From an uncultured Alphaproteobacteria bacterium (GTDB taxonomy: Bacteria; Pseudomonadota; Alphaproteobacteria; Puniceispirillales; Puniceispirillaceae), in the NCBI GenBank assembly GCA_937924895.1, contig CALEYP010000117.1:1-17315 (forward strand): a DNA stretch of 17,315 bases, given 5' to 3'. The translations under genes were made by a program, and so were the position numbers. Shown in pieces: positions 8,554 to 16,353 of this stretch. The notes beneath the pieces were generated by a model. That model searched no databases, was not told the origin of the DNA, and saw only the letters and a list, made by a program, of their open reading frames with translations. The first letter of the stretch is position 1; each line of letters opens with the position of its first letter.

Positions 8554-9939
8554 TTATTTGCAAATAGTCTCTATCCTTCTTTTGACTTCTTTTGCACCCA
8601 AAGCGACAATTATATCAGTGATAGAAGGAGATTGCTTTGTGCCAGTTAACGCCGCGCGAAGTGGCAGGCCAATATGCTTCATCTTAAGGCCGCGAGCTTC
8701 AAGGAATGCATTAAGATGGTCTTTTAACTGATCTAATGTGTTGAGCGTCTCTGGTAAGCTCTCTGCAAATTCAACCAAAATGCCCTTGGCTTCATCAGTG
8801 AGTAGGGCAGCCGCATCCTCTGTCATGATTGGCACACCATCATAAATAAGATAATCCTGTCCCTGACATAGCTCGACGAGTGTCATGGCACGCTCAGTTA
8901 AAAGAGGCATTAAGGCTAGCAGGCGTGAGCTTGCCTCATCTGAGATTGGTGTGTCAGCCTTTTCGAGAATGAACGCCGCTAATGTCTCTGGTGCCGATTC
9001 ACGCAAATGATGGTGATTGACTGACCGTAGCTTATCAACATCAAAGCGTGACGGGGCTTTCCCAACCTTAGCAATGTCAAACCACTCAATCGCCTGTGCC
9101 ATGGTAAATAATTCTTCATCACCATGCGACCAGCCGAGACGCATCAAATAATTAGTCATGGCTTCAGGCAAATATCCGTCTTCGCGATAGCTCTCGATGC
9201 CAACAGCACCGTGACGCTTGGACAATTTAGCGCCATCTTGACCATGAATTAGCGGAATATGAGCAAAAGCAGGAATATCCCATCCCATTGCTTGATAAAT
9301 GACCATCTGACGAAAGGCATTATTCAAATGGTCATCACCGCGGATTACATGCGTAATTCCCATATCATGGTCATCCACCACAACAGCCAGCATATAGGTT
9401 GGGCTGCCATCAGAGCGACATATCACCATGTCATCCAATTGTGTGGCAGCGACCGAAACATCGCCTTGAACCAAATCAGAAATGGTTAGCATACCCTCAT
9501 CAGGCATACGCAAGCGAATAACAAAATCGCTATTTTTGTCACCGGATGCATCATCATAGGCCGGATCCCGCCATGGAGAGCGCAGCGCTACACCGTCATG
9601 TTTGGCTTTTTGACGAAGGGTTTCTAATTGGGCATCTGAGAGGTAACACCGATAGGCATGACCGCTTTCCAATAAGGCGGCTGCCACCTCTCTATGACGC
9701 GCTTCTTGTTCTGATTGCATGACAGCTGGGGCGTCGCCCTCTAGCCCTAACCAAGATAAACCGTCATGAATGGCATGAATGGCGTCACTTGTTGAACGCG
9801 CCTTATCCGTATCTTCAATCCGCAGCAAATACTGCCCGCCTTGCGATTTGGCAAACACATAATTGAATAGCGCTGTACGCGCGCCACCAAGGTGAAGATA
9901 GCCAGTAGGAGAAGGGGCGAAGCGTGTCACAATGGCCAT
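8554..9939 (-). CDS. gltX: Glutamyl-tRNA synthetase (class I)
   Basis: Charges tRNA-Glu, and probably tRNA-Gln in organisms that use GatCAB amidation. The ATG at 9939 gives 461 residues beginning AIVTRFAPSPTGYLHLGG, the canonical N-terminus with the HIGH-type motif HLGG at 16-19. An in-frame ATG at 9987 would add 16 unrelated residues and is less likely. AAAGG at 9950-9954 supports 9939. Other landmarks are RIEDTD at 40-45, VIRGDDHLNN at 198-207 and the KMSKS-type motif KLSKR at 238-242. The region after YRCYLSD at 97-103 has no further cysteines of the zinc site known from E. coli GluRS, so this is a zinc-free form. Many alphaproteobacteria carry two gltX copies, and which paralogue this is cannot be told from one window. 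Confidence 0.95.
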   Translation of the reverse strand: MAIVTRFAPSPTGYLHLGGARTALFNYVFAKSQGGQYLLRIEDTDKARSTSDAIHAIHDGLSWLGLEGDAPAVMQSEQEARHREVAAALLESGHAYRCYLSDAQLETLRQKAKHDGVALRSPWRDPAYDDASGDKNSDFVIRLRMPDEGMLTISDLVQGDVSVAATQLDDMVICRSDGSPTYMLAVVVDDHDMGITHVIRGDDHLNNAFRQMVIYQAMGWDIPAFAHIPLIHGQDGAKLSKRHGAVGIESYREDGYLPEAMTNYLMRLGWSHGDEELFTMAQAIEWFDIAKVGKAPSRFDVDKLRSVNHHHLRESAPETLAAFILEKADTPISDEASSRLLALMPLLTERAMTLVELCQGQDYLIYDGVPIMTEDAAALLTDEAKGILVEFAESLPETLNTLDQLKDHLNAFLEARGLKMKHIGLPLRAALTGTKQSPSITDIIVALGAKEVKRRIETICK

Positions 9940-10068
9940 GGAATAAGCGCCTTTATATTTCACTAAAATGAAGGGTTCATTTTTCAAAAAAGATTAATGC
10001 TGTCATTGTTGGGTCTAGCGCAAAATGAGGTGCGCTTCCACCTGAAAGTCCAAATATAGGAATGAATT
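9940..10068. other. Divergent intergenic region between gltX and comEC
   Basis: This 129-base gap must hold the start signals for both divergent genes. A perfect 6-bp inverted repeat with an 8-base loop, AGCGCA / TGCGCT, lies at 10017-10036. AGGAA at 10058-10062 serves comEC and AAAGG at 9950-9954 serves gltX. I see no convincing -35/-10 pair on either strand. Confidence 0.5.
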
Positions 10069-12090
10069 ATGGCCATAAGTGCAGAGGCCAAGCCGCCGCA
10101 AATGCCAGCTGACCACTATGGCTGGTATGTTGTGGCGCTGATGAGTGGCATTCTATGGGCTGATTATAGTGCTACCTCCACCTTTGTTTTTATTATTGTG
10201 GGCTGTGCCATTGGCTTAAGGCTAATCGATATTATCTCGCATATTGTTTCATCTCCTGTGTTACCTAAAATACTTCTGGTTTGGTGCGCCATAGGCGGTG
10301 CCGTCACAGCCTGTGAGCAAGCTCGTATTGCCAAACCTCTCATCTCAGAAATAGCAAAGGTTATTTTGTCTGGTGTCATAGATAGAGCAGAGCGGCAAGC
10401 AGGGCATCGCTGGCGCTTTTTTGTTCAAAACCCTGTGATAGATGGCCAAATACATGAGGGGCGCGTGCGTGTGATAAGCGATTATCCGCGCGATGTTGTG
10501 ATCAAAGCAGGAGACAGCATAGCAGCCGAGGTCACCATCTTTCCCTTAGCGCCACCTCTCTTTTCAGGTTGGCCGGATTATCGGCGCAAAGCATGGCGAG
10601 AAGGGGTGATTGCTACTGCTTATGGCTATCGCATCCCAGTTTTTAAGCATTCTCTCTCGGCAAAGAGGGGGATAGAAAAAATGCGGGAATCTCTGGCATC
10701 TCAGCTTGCGGCAGACCTTTCATCGCAATCCGCGCTGATAGCTAAAGCTATGTTTACTGGCATACGTGATTTCCAAGATAGCATTGTCAATACTGCGTTT
10801 CGGCATTCAGGACTGTCTCATCTCTTGGCAATATCTGGGCTCCATATGAGCTTATTTTGTTTTGGCGTGTATCTTTTTATCAGACTGGTTTTTGCAACAG
10901 GGGAAGCCCATTGGGGCAGGATAGCGCCTCATAAGGTTGCGGCTGGTCTCGCCTTAGCATCTGGATTATTTTATCTCGGCCTCTCAGGAGCGCCGCTTAG
11001 TGCTATACGGGCATTTGGCCTGGCCGTTATCATTATGCTAGCCATTTTATTAGATCGCCATCTTATCACGATGCGCAATTTACATCTTATTGCGCTTTTA
11101 TTTTTACTACTATCTCCCTCCACATTATATTTTCCAGCTGCACAATTATCATTTGCCGCCACCTATGGCATTGTCGCTTGTTTGTCGGTTTTACGCGGTG
11201 CAGCCCTCTTAAAACGTGCTTCATTCCTGATGAAGAGCCTTTGTTATTTGAGCGTCAGCTCTTGTGCCGCATTTATCAGCACTGCGCCTATTGCACTGTA
11301 TCATTTTGGGTTTGTGGCACCGCTTGGTTTGTTTGCGAATTTGCTAGCTATTCCCCTAACGGGATTTGTGATCATGCCACTATTTCTGCTGTACCTTATG
11401 CTCGCACCAGTCTCAGCGACATTTCTGATCTCACCGATGATGGATAGCGCCCTACAGGCTCTCATCTATATTGCATCGACAACCGCCTCCTTTGAGGTGT
11501 TGGCCTATCTAAAACCACCTCACGGGCTGTTATTACCATTTTTGTTCATCGCCTGCCTCGCTGTCTATCAGGCAGGTTGGCAGCGATATATAGGATTAGT
11601 AGCCCTTGCAGCCGTGATAGGCATGTGGGTCATGACACCACGGCCGCAGGCTGTGATATGGTTTCAGGCTCATAATGCCCGCTTTGTTCTGCAAAAGGAT
11701 GGGATAAGATGGCAGACAACCAGCTTATCACCCTTTTGGCAGAGCTCTCTTGACCGTCTCCTTGGCAAGGCACACAGCACCATCACCTATCAATGTCGGC
11801 CATATTGTATTGTGCCCTTTGAGGCCCACAATTTCATCATCATGCAAAAGGGGCATGATTTCGATTGCACAAGAGTATCAAAGCAAGTGAGAGGGAAGGG
11901 GCATCTTTTTCTGCGACCAGAACAGGCAAAAGCTGACTGTCCTATTGTGATGAATCACCAGCTATCACCCGCCAGAGACCCGCGCACAATCAGCATCACG
12001 AAACATAACGTCACTATCACTGAACGGGTTGAACCAACATTGAAAAAAGCGTGGATTGTTGCCGCGCCTAGTTCCCGTAACGGCGAATAA
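10069..12090 (+). CDS. comEC: ComEC/Rec2 family DNA-uptake channel protein, C-terminal domain degenerate
   Basis: Polytopic inner-membrane protein of the family that moves single-stranded DNA into the cytoplasm during transformation. It has 673 residues. Two hydrophobic segments lie in the first 80 residues, followed by a periplasmic OB-like region at about 100-190 (DUF4131 type, with the GWPDYRRKAWREGVIATAYG stretch). The competence core at about 220-525 carries HLLAISGLHM at 251-260, PLSAIRAFG at 309-317 and FANLLAIPL at 422-430 among many membrane helices. Residues 525-673 sit where many ComEC proteins have a metallo-beta-lactamase-like nuclease domain, but no HxHxDH motif is present. Instead there are Cys576, Cys580, Cys600 and Cys624. 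Similar degenerate tails are, as I recall, usual in alphaproteobacteria. AGGAA lies 6 bases before the ATG. The 3' end overlaps lexA by 23 bp on the opposite strand. Actual competence is not implied by this gene alone. Confidence 0.93.
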   Translation: MAISAEAKPPQMPADHYGWYVVALMSGILWADYSATSTFVFIIVGCAIGLRLIDIISHIVSSPVLPKILLVWCAIGGAVTACEQARIAKPLISEIAKVILSGVIDRAERQAGHRWRFFVQNPVIDGQIHEGRVRVISDYPRDVVIKAGDSIAAEVTIFPLAPPLFSGWPDYRRKAWREGVIATAYGYRIPVFKHSLSAKRGIEKMRESLASQLAADLSSQSALIAKAMFTGIRDFQDSIVNTAFRHSGLSHLLAISGLHMSLFCFGVYLFIRLVFATGEAHWGRIAPHKVAAGLALASGLFYLGLSGAPLSAIRAFGLAVIIMLAILLDRHLITMRNLHLIALLFLLLSPSTLYFPAAQLSFAATYGIVACLSVLRGAALLKRASFLMKSLCYLSVSSCAAFISTAPIALYHFGFVAPLGLFANLLAIPLTGFVIMPLFLLYLMLAPVSATFLISPMMDSALQALIYIASTTASFEVLAYLKPPHGLLLPFLFIACLAVYQAGWQRYIGLVALAAVIGMWVMTPRPQAVIWFQAHNARFVLQKDGIRWQTTSLSPFWQSSLDRLLGKAHSTITYQCRPYCIVPFEAHNFIIMQKGHDFDCTRVSKQVRGKGHLFLRPEQAKADCPIVMNHQLSPARDPRTISITKHNVTITERVEPTLKKAWIVAAPSSRNGE

Positions 12091-12730
12091 GACCTGCTAG
12101 TTTACCCTGAATTCGCACAGCATCATTGCTGAAATAGCGTGTCTGGTAGTGCCGATTGGCAGGCTCAAGTCCAATACGGCCAGATTCTTTGCGCAATGTT
12201 TTCAATGTGGCTTCATGTTCATCAATAAGAGCAACAACAATGTCACCATGATTGGCAATATCGGTCTTTTTAATCACAACCGTGTCACCATCATGAATGC
12301 CAGCCTCAATCATGGAATCACCGACAATTTCGAGGGCAAAATGTTCACCAGACCCCACCATTGTTGCCGGGATATCAAGCATATTACTATGATCTGATAG
12401 GGCTTCAATGGGCGTGCCTGCTGCAATCTTACCAAGCAAAGGAAGGCTTCTGGTACCGTCTGAGCCAAATTGTGCATGAATGACATTGCTGTCATGCGCC
12501 GATGTTTGGTCACCCCCTGCAGGTGTTGCGATAATTTCAATAGCCCGTGCGCGGTTGGCAAGGCGGCGGATATGCCCTCTTTCTTCGAGTGCATTCACAA
12601 GCCGGTGAATACCAGATTTAGATTTCAAACCTACCGCATCCTTCATTTCATCAAATGATGGTGCATGGTCATGTGCCTCTTGGTAGGACTTGATGAAATG
12701 TAATAAATCACGTTGCTTTGCCGTTAACAT
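12068..12730 (-). CDS. lexA: SOS repressor LexA
   Basis: Transcriptional repressor of the DNA-damage response that cleaves itself when activated RecA filaments form. The 220-residue protein has an N-terminal winged helix-turn-helix at about 1-65 (LTAKQRDLLHFIKSYQ, then SKSGIHRLVNALEERG at 37-52 as recognition region) and a linker. Its S24-peptidase domain carries the scissile Ala104-Gly105 in KIAAGTP, catalytic Ser139 in VGDSM and Lys177 in EATLKTL. All residues needed for self-cleavage are therefore present. GAGGG lies just before the ATG. It is the last minus-strand gene of the trp-moa cluster but is separated from moeA by 80 bases containing its own promoter and an SOS box, so it is probably autoregulated. 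It converges on comEC and overlaps its end. Confidence 0.97.
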   Translation of the reverse strand: MLTAKQRDLLHFIKSYQEAHDHAPSFDEMKDAVGLKSKSGIHRLVNALEERGHIRRLANRARAIEIIATPAGGDQTSAHDSNVIHAQFGSDGTRSLPLLGKIAAGTPIEALSDHSNMLDIPATMVGSGEHFALEIVGDSMIEAGIHDGDTVVIKKTDIANHGDIVVALIDEHEATLKTLRKESGRIGLEPANRHYQTRYFSNDAVRIQGKLAGLIRRYGN

Positions 12731-12750
12731 AATACCCTCACATCGCTATC

Positions 12751-12765
12751 GTTCTGATTATGTTC
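12751..12765 (-). promoter_or_regulatory. LexA operator (alphaproteobacterial SOS box) upstream of lexA
   Basis: GTTC-N7-GTTC on the plus strand (GAAC-N7-GAAC on the minus), the direct-repeat operator known for alphaproteobacterial LexA. The repeat extends to GTTCTGAT at 12751-12758 and again at 12762-12769, an 11-base period. It lies 21-35 bases upstream of the lexA ATG and covers a likely -10 element, as expected for autorepression. Confidence 0.88.
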
Positions 12766-12784
12766 TGATCATAGAAAAGAACAA
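12757..12784 (-). promoter_or_regulatory. Candidate lexA promoter overlapping the SOS box
   Basis: On the minus strand, TTGTTC (12779-12784) and CATAAT (12757-12762) are separated by 16 bases and resemble sigma-70 -35 and -10 hexamers. The -10 lies inside the SOS box. An alternative -10, TATGAT at 12767-12772, lacks a good partner. Inferred from pattern only. Confidence 0.5.
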
Positions 12785-12810
12785 ATCAAGAAAATAGTCA
12801 AGAGGACAGT

Positions 12811-14019
12811 TTAAAATTCTGCAGGGAGAGGCACAATCATAACCTCTGAGCCAGCAGAGATGGCAGGGGCAAATGGTGACCGAATAATGACAGCATTGGC
12901 TTGTGCCATTTTCATCCACATGGCGCTATCTTGCTTTGAAAAAGCTGTTACAACAGCTTGGCCAGCCTCATTTTTTGTCATAATAGCGCGCAAATAATCT
13001 TGGCGTTTGTCATTTTCAGGTAGGTCAGTTTGCGTGACGGCTGTGATAGGCGCTGGCACTAGATTTGGGTTATCTGTCAATTTGGCAAGTAAAGGCGCCA
13101 GAAAGACAAGAGAACAAATCGCAACAGAGACAGGATTACCAGGCAAACCAAGTAATGGCGTGCCATGATAGTGACCAAAAATGAGCGGTTTGCCGGGGCG
13201 CATTGCGATTTTCCAAAACCCTAATGCGCTGTTTTGGGCAATGTCTGAGGCCATAAAGTCATATTTTCCCACAGACGCGCCGCCAGTCGTGACAATAAGA
13301 TCAAAGTCTGAGGCATCACTGAGCATGTGAGCAAGGGCGCCTTCTTCATCAGCTAGGATACCCAAATCCGTGACCTCTGCCCCCCAAGAGGTGAGCGTTT
13401 GCGTCAAAAAAACAGCATTAGAATTGATTAATTGGCCAAAGCGTGGCAGGCCACCAGCTGGGACAAGTTCATTCCCTGAGGATATAATGGCAATGCGGGG
13501 CGACCGACGGATGGTGACTTGTGACTGCAGACCCAAAGCGGCCAAAGCCATCATCCGCGATGTCAGGACTGAGCCAGCGGGAATAAGGCAATCATCTCTT
13601 GCAAAATCTTGGCCACGACGACGAATGAAGCGCCCCTCTGGTAGTGATGTTGGCGCACAGATCGTGCCATCTATCTCTTCTGTTTCTTCTATCAGGAGAA
13701 TTGTATCTGCCCCGTTGGGAAGATAGGCACCTGTATAGATGCGCACAGCCTGACCGGAATCAAGGGTACCAGCAAAGGGTGCGCCTGCTGCAGACTCGCC
13801 AATAACTGTCAGCGGCGTTTCGGTGCCTGTATCTTCGGAACGCAAGGCAAAGCCATCCATAGATGACATATCAGCTAGCGGATGAGATGTGCCTGCAATC
13901 ACATCTTCATGGAGTGTTTTACCAGCGGCTGCGTGAAGCGATGATTTTTGCAATGGCAGAGGGGAGACGGCCGCTAAAATAGTCGCGAGTGCCTCATCAA
14001 CCGGTGTTAAATGTGACAT
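12811..14019 (-). CDS. moeA: Molybdopterin molybdotransferase MoeA
   Basis: Inserts molybdate into adenylylated molybdopterin, the last step of basic molybdenum cofactor synthesis. The 402-residue protein shows PLADMSSMDGFAL at 47-59 (family pattern with the conserved MDG), SSGNELV at 180-186, the MoCF-fold signature TTGGASVGKYDF at 244-255, AMRPGKP at 272-278 and GLPGNPVSV at 291-299, then a small C-terminal beta domain. The start codon directly abuts the moaC stop (TAG then ATG), so the two are surely co-transcribed and probably translationally coupled. Length and motifs are normal. lexA follows after 80 bases. Confidence 0.96.
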   Translation of the reverse strand: MSHLTPVDEALATILAAVSPLPLQKSSLHAAAGKTLHEDVIAGTSHPLADMSSMDGFALRSEDTGTETPLTVIGESAAGAPFAGTLDSGQAVRIYTGAYLPNGADTILLIEETEEIDGTICAPTSLPEGRFIRRRGQDFARDDCLIPAGSVLTSRMMALAALGLQSQVTIRRSPRIAIISSGNELVPAGGLPRFGQLINSNAVFLTQTLTSWGAEVTDLGILADEEGALAHMLSDASDFDLIVTTGGASVGKYDFMASDIAQNSALGFWKIAMRPGKPLIFGHYHGTPLLGLPGNPVSVAICSLVFLAPLLAKLTDNPNLVPAPITAVTQTDLPENDKRQDYLRAIMTKNEAGQAVVTAFSKQDSAMWMKMAQANAVIIRSPFAPAISAGSEVMIVPLPAEF

Positions 14020-14499
14020 CTATGACGCCTCGTAAGTACCTGATTTACCGCCAGATTTGTGAGTTAGGCGAATATTTGTAATGCGCATTTCCTTATCGAC
14101 CGCTTTGCACATATCATAAATGGTCAAGGCTGAAACTGATACCGCTGTTAAAGCCTCCATCTCGACCCCTGTTTTTCCTGACACATGACATTCCGCGCTG
14201 ATATCAATGGCACTATCTTCGTCATTGATTGACAGAACCAAAGATACTTTATCAAGGCCAATAGGGTGACATAACGGAATGAGCGAGGCGGTTTGTTTAG
14301 CGCCCATAATGCCCGCCAATTCAGCAACGGATAAGACATCACCTTTGGCAAAATCGGCAGCTTTGATTTTGTCCAAAGTTGCTTTCGCCATAATAATTTG
14401 GCCCTTGGCAACCGCGACTCGTTTCGTCACAGCCTTATCTCCGACATCAACCATATGGCTACGGCCATCCTTGTCAAAATGTGTGAAGGAGGAGGTCAT
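14020..14499 (-). CDS. moaC: Cyclic pyranopterin monophosphate synthase MoaC
   Basis: Converts the 3',8-cyclo-GTP product of MoaA into cyclic pyranopterin monophosphate, the first stable intermediate of molybdenum cofactor synthesis. It has 159 residues, the family norm. Conserved stretches are DKAVTKRVAVAKG at 21-33, GAKQTASLIPLCHPI at 66-80, GVEMEALTAVSVSALTIYDM at 111-130 and CKAVDK at 131-136. Lys52, Asp129 and Lys132 correspond, with an offset of one, to the catalytic residues Lys51, Asp128 and Lys131 of the E. coli enzyme. AAGGA stands 6 bases before the ATG. It lies 9 bases downstream of trpC and directly against moeA. The partner moaA is not in the window. Confidence 0.97.
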   Translation of the reverse strand: MTSSFTHFDKDGRSHMVDVGDKAVTKRVAVAKGQIIMAKATLDKIKAADFAKGDVLSVAELAGIMGAKQTASLIPLCHPIGLDKVSLVLSINDEDSAIDISAECHVSGKTGVEMEALTAVSVSALTIYDMCKAVDKEMRITNIRLTHKSGGKSGTYEAS

Positions 14500-14508
14500 A
14501 TTGGGTCC

Positions 14509-15297
14509 TTATCTTGCCAAAATGGCTTTTGTTGCAGCCTCTACATCATTTTGACGCATCAAACTCTCGCCAATGAGGAAGCAATTGGCGCCTTTTTCTG
14601 ACATATAGGCTAAATCAGATGGGGTAAATAGACCAGATTCCGCAATTGCTACCCTGTCTGCCGGTAATTGAGGCAACATAGCGGCCCCAACATCTAAGGA
14701 TATTTCCATAGTTTTCAGATTGCGGTTATTAATCCCAAGAAGGGGTGATGACAGCTGTAAGGCTCTGGCTAGCTCAGCTTCATCATGAACTTCAATCAGC
14801 ACATCCATGCCAAGCTCATGAGCGCAGTTTTCTAATTCGAGCGCTTGGCCATCAGAGAGGGATGCCATAATCAATAAAATACAATCGGCACCCATGGCCC
14901 TCGACTGTGAAATCTGGAACGGGTGAATCATAAAATCTTTACGCAGGACGAGAAGGAATACCGCAGATCTCGCGCTCCGCAGATAAGCTTCATGACCTTG
15001 GAAATATGTCTCATCGGTTAGAATAGATAAGCATGTCGCCCCGCCAGCCTCATAAGCTTTTGCGATATCTATTGGCACGAAATCAGGGCGTATCAACCCT
15101 TTAGACGGGCTGGCTTTCTTGAGCTCTGCAATTAATCCATAGCCCGTCTCTGACGCCTTGCGCAGTGCAGTTGCGAAACCACGAGGGGCATCAGCGGCCG
15201 CAGCTAGCTCTGATAAGTCTGCATGTGAATATTTGGCCTTTAATGCTGCCACTTCTTGTTGTTTAGTGGCGTTAATTTCATCTAAAACAGCAACCAT
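14509..15297 (-). CDS. trpC: Indole-3-glycerol-phosphate synthase TrpC
   Basis: Closes the indole ring from carboxyphenylamino-deoxyribulose phosphate in tryptophan synthesis. It is a monofunctional 262-residue TIM barrel with no PRAI (TrpF) domain fused. Active-site segments are IAELKKASPSKG at 56-67 (Glu58, Lys60), VLRKDFM with Lys120, LIEVHDE with Glu169, INNRNLKT with Asn190, and AESG with Glu220 and Ser221. These match the order and spacing of characterised enzymes. GAGGA is placed 8 bases before the ATG. Ten bases separate it from trpD and nine from moaC, so it lies inside one transcription unit. Confidence 0.97.
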   Translation of the reverse strand: MVAVLDEINATKQQEVAALKAKYSHADLSELAAAADAPRGFATALRKASETGYGLIAELKKASPSKGLIRPDFVPIDIAKAYEAGGATCLSILTDETYFQGHEAYLRSARSAVFLLVLRKDFMIHPFQISQSRAMGADCILLIMASLSDGQALELENCAHELGMDVLIEVHDEAELARALQLSSPLLGINNRNLKTMEISLDVGAAMLPQLPADRVAIAESGLFTPSDLAYMSEKGANCFLIGESLMRQNDVEAATKAILAR

Positions 15298-15307
15298 CTA
15301 CGCATCC

Positions 15308-16336
15308 TCACCCACGATTTGTAACTGAAATAAGTGAGGTCAGCGCCCTTTGTGCTGCACCAGATGATAGGGAGTCCTGCGCCCGTCCGTAGGCTGTTGC
15401 TAGATCTGCCTCATGGCCTGTACCAATCATAGCCAAAGCAGCATTGAAGAGTGTGATATCACGATAAGCACGACTTGCCTTATCATCATTGCTGAGCAAG
15501 GCACGCAAAGCGGCGGCATTCTCATCAGGTGAACCACCTTGAATATCAGCGACCGTAGCAAGTGAAATACCACAATCAGACGGATGGAACTCATGCTCTG
15601 TTATGTCGCCATCTTTTAACATCACCGCAAAGGTTGGCCCTGTGATTGTTGCTTCATCCAAACCATCAGACCCATGAACAATCATCGCATGGGTTGTACC
15701 AAGCTGATGTAAGGCCTCAGCAAAGGGGCGAAGCCACATCTTGTCATAGACACCCACCATTAGGCGTGAAACCAAAGCGGGGTTGGAGAGGGGGCCAAGC
15801 AGGTTAAAAATCGTTCGTGTCCCTAATTCTGCGCGAATGGGACCAACATGGCGCATAGCCGCATGATGACGAGGCGCCATTAAGAAGCAAACGCCCGCTT
15901 CCTCTAAGGCTTCCTCCAATAACGTAAAGTCGCAATCTAAATTCACACCAAGGGATGTCAGAATGTCTGCTGCGCCTGATTTAGAAGACACCGCGCGATT
16001 ACCATGTTTCGCGACCGTCACACCTGCTCCTGCTAGAACAAAGGCTGTCGCCGTTGATATATTATATGTGCCAACGCCATCACCGCCAGTTCCGACAATA
16101 TCGATAGCTCCCTCAGGCGCTGTGATCGTTGTTGCCATTGAACGCAATGTCTGTGCGCCAGCCGCAATATCAGACGGTGTTTCACCGCGCATTTTCAAGC
16201 CTACCAAAAATGCAGCAATTTGAGCGGCTGAGACCTCACCTGACATGATACTGGTGAACGCGTCACGCATTTCAGCACTATCATAGGCTTGGTGCGTGGT
16301 GATTTTATTGATTAAGGGGGCAAGATTATGAGACAT
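15308..16336 (-). CDS. trpD: Anthranilate phosphoribosyltransferase TrpD
   Basis: Transfers phosphoribose from PRPP to anthranilate, the second committed step of tryptophan synthesis. The 342-residue length is normal. The PRPP/metal loop GTGGDGVGTYN lies at 82-92 and the anthranilate-site segment KHGNRAVSSKSGAAD at 110-124, followed by the family's HGSDGLDEAT and FNLLGPLSNPA stretches. An N-terminal helical domain precedes the alpha/beta domain. AAGAG precedes the ATG. It lies 17 bases after trpG and is not fused to it, unlike the enterobacterial TrpGD. Confidence 0.97.
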   Translation of the reverse strand: MSHNLAPLINKITTHQAYDSAEMRDAFTSIMSGEVSAAQIAAFLVGLKMRGETPSDIAAGAQTLRSMATTITAPEGAIDIVGTGGDGVGTYNISTATAFVLAGAGVTVAKHGNRAVSSKSGAADILTSLGVNLDCDFTLLEEALEEAGVCFLMAPRHHAAMRHVGPIRAELGTRTIFNLLGPLSNPALVSRLMVGVYDKMWLRPFAEALHQLGTTHAMIVHGSDGLDEATITGPTFAVMLKDGDITEHEFHPSDCGISLATVADIQGGSPDENAAALRALLSNDDKASRAYRDITLFNAALAMIGTGHEADLATAYGRAQDSLSSGAAQRALTSLISVTNRG

Positions 16337-16353
16337 ATGACACTCTTACATGG

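Noticed and set aside
13370..13726. 118-codon open frame antisense to moeA
   Set aside because: It lies wholly within the clearly real moeA, has a basic low-information composition, and shows no recognisable domain or upstream signals.
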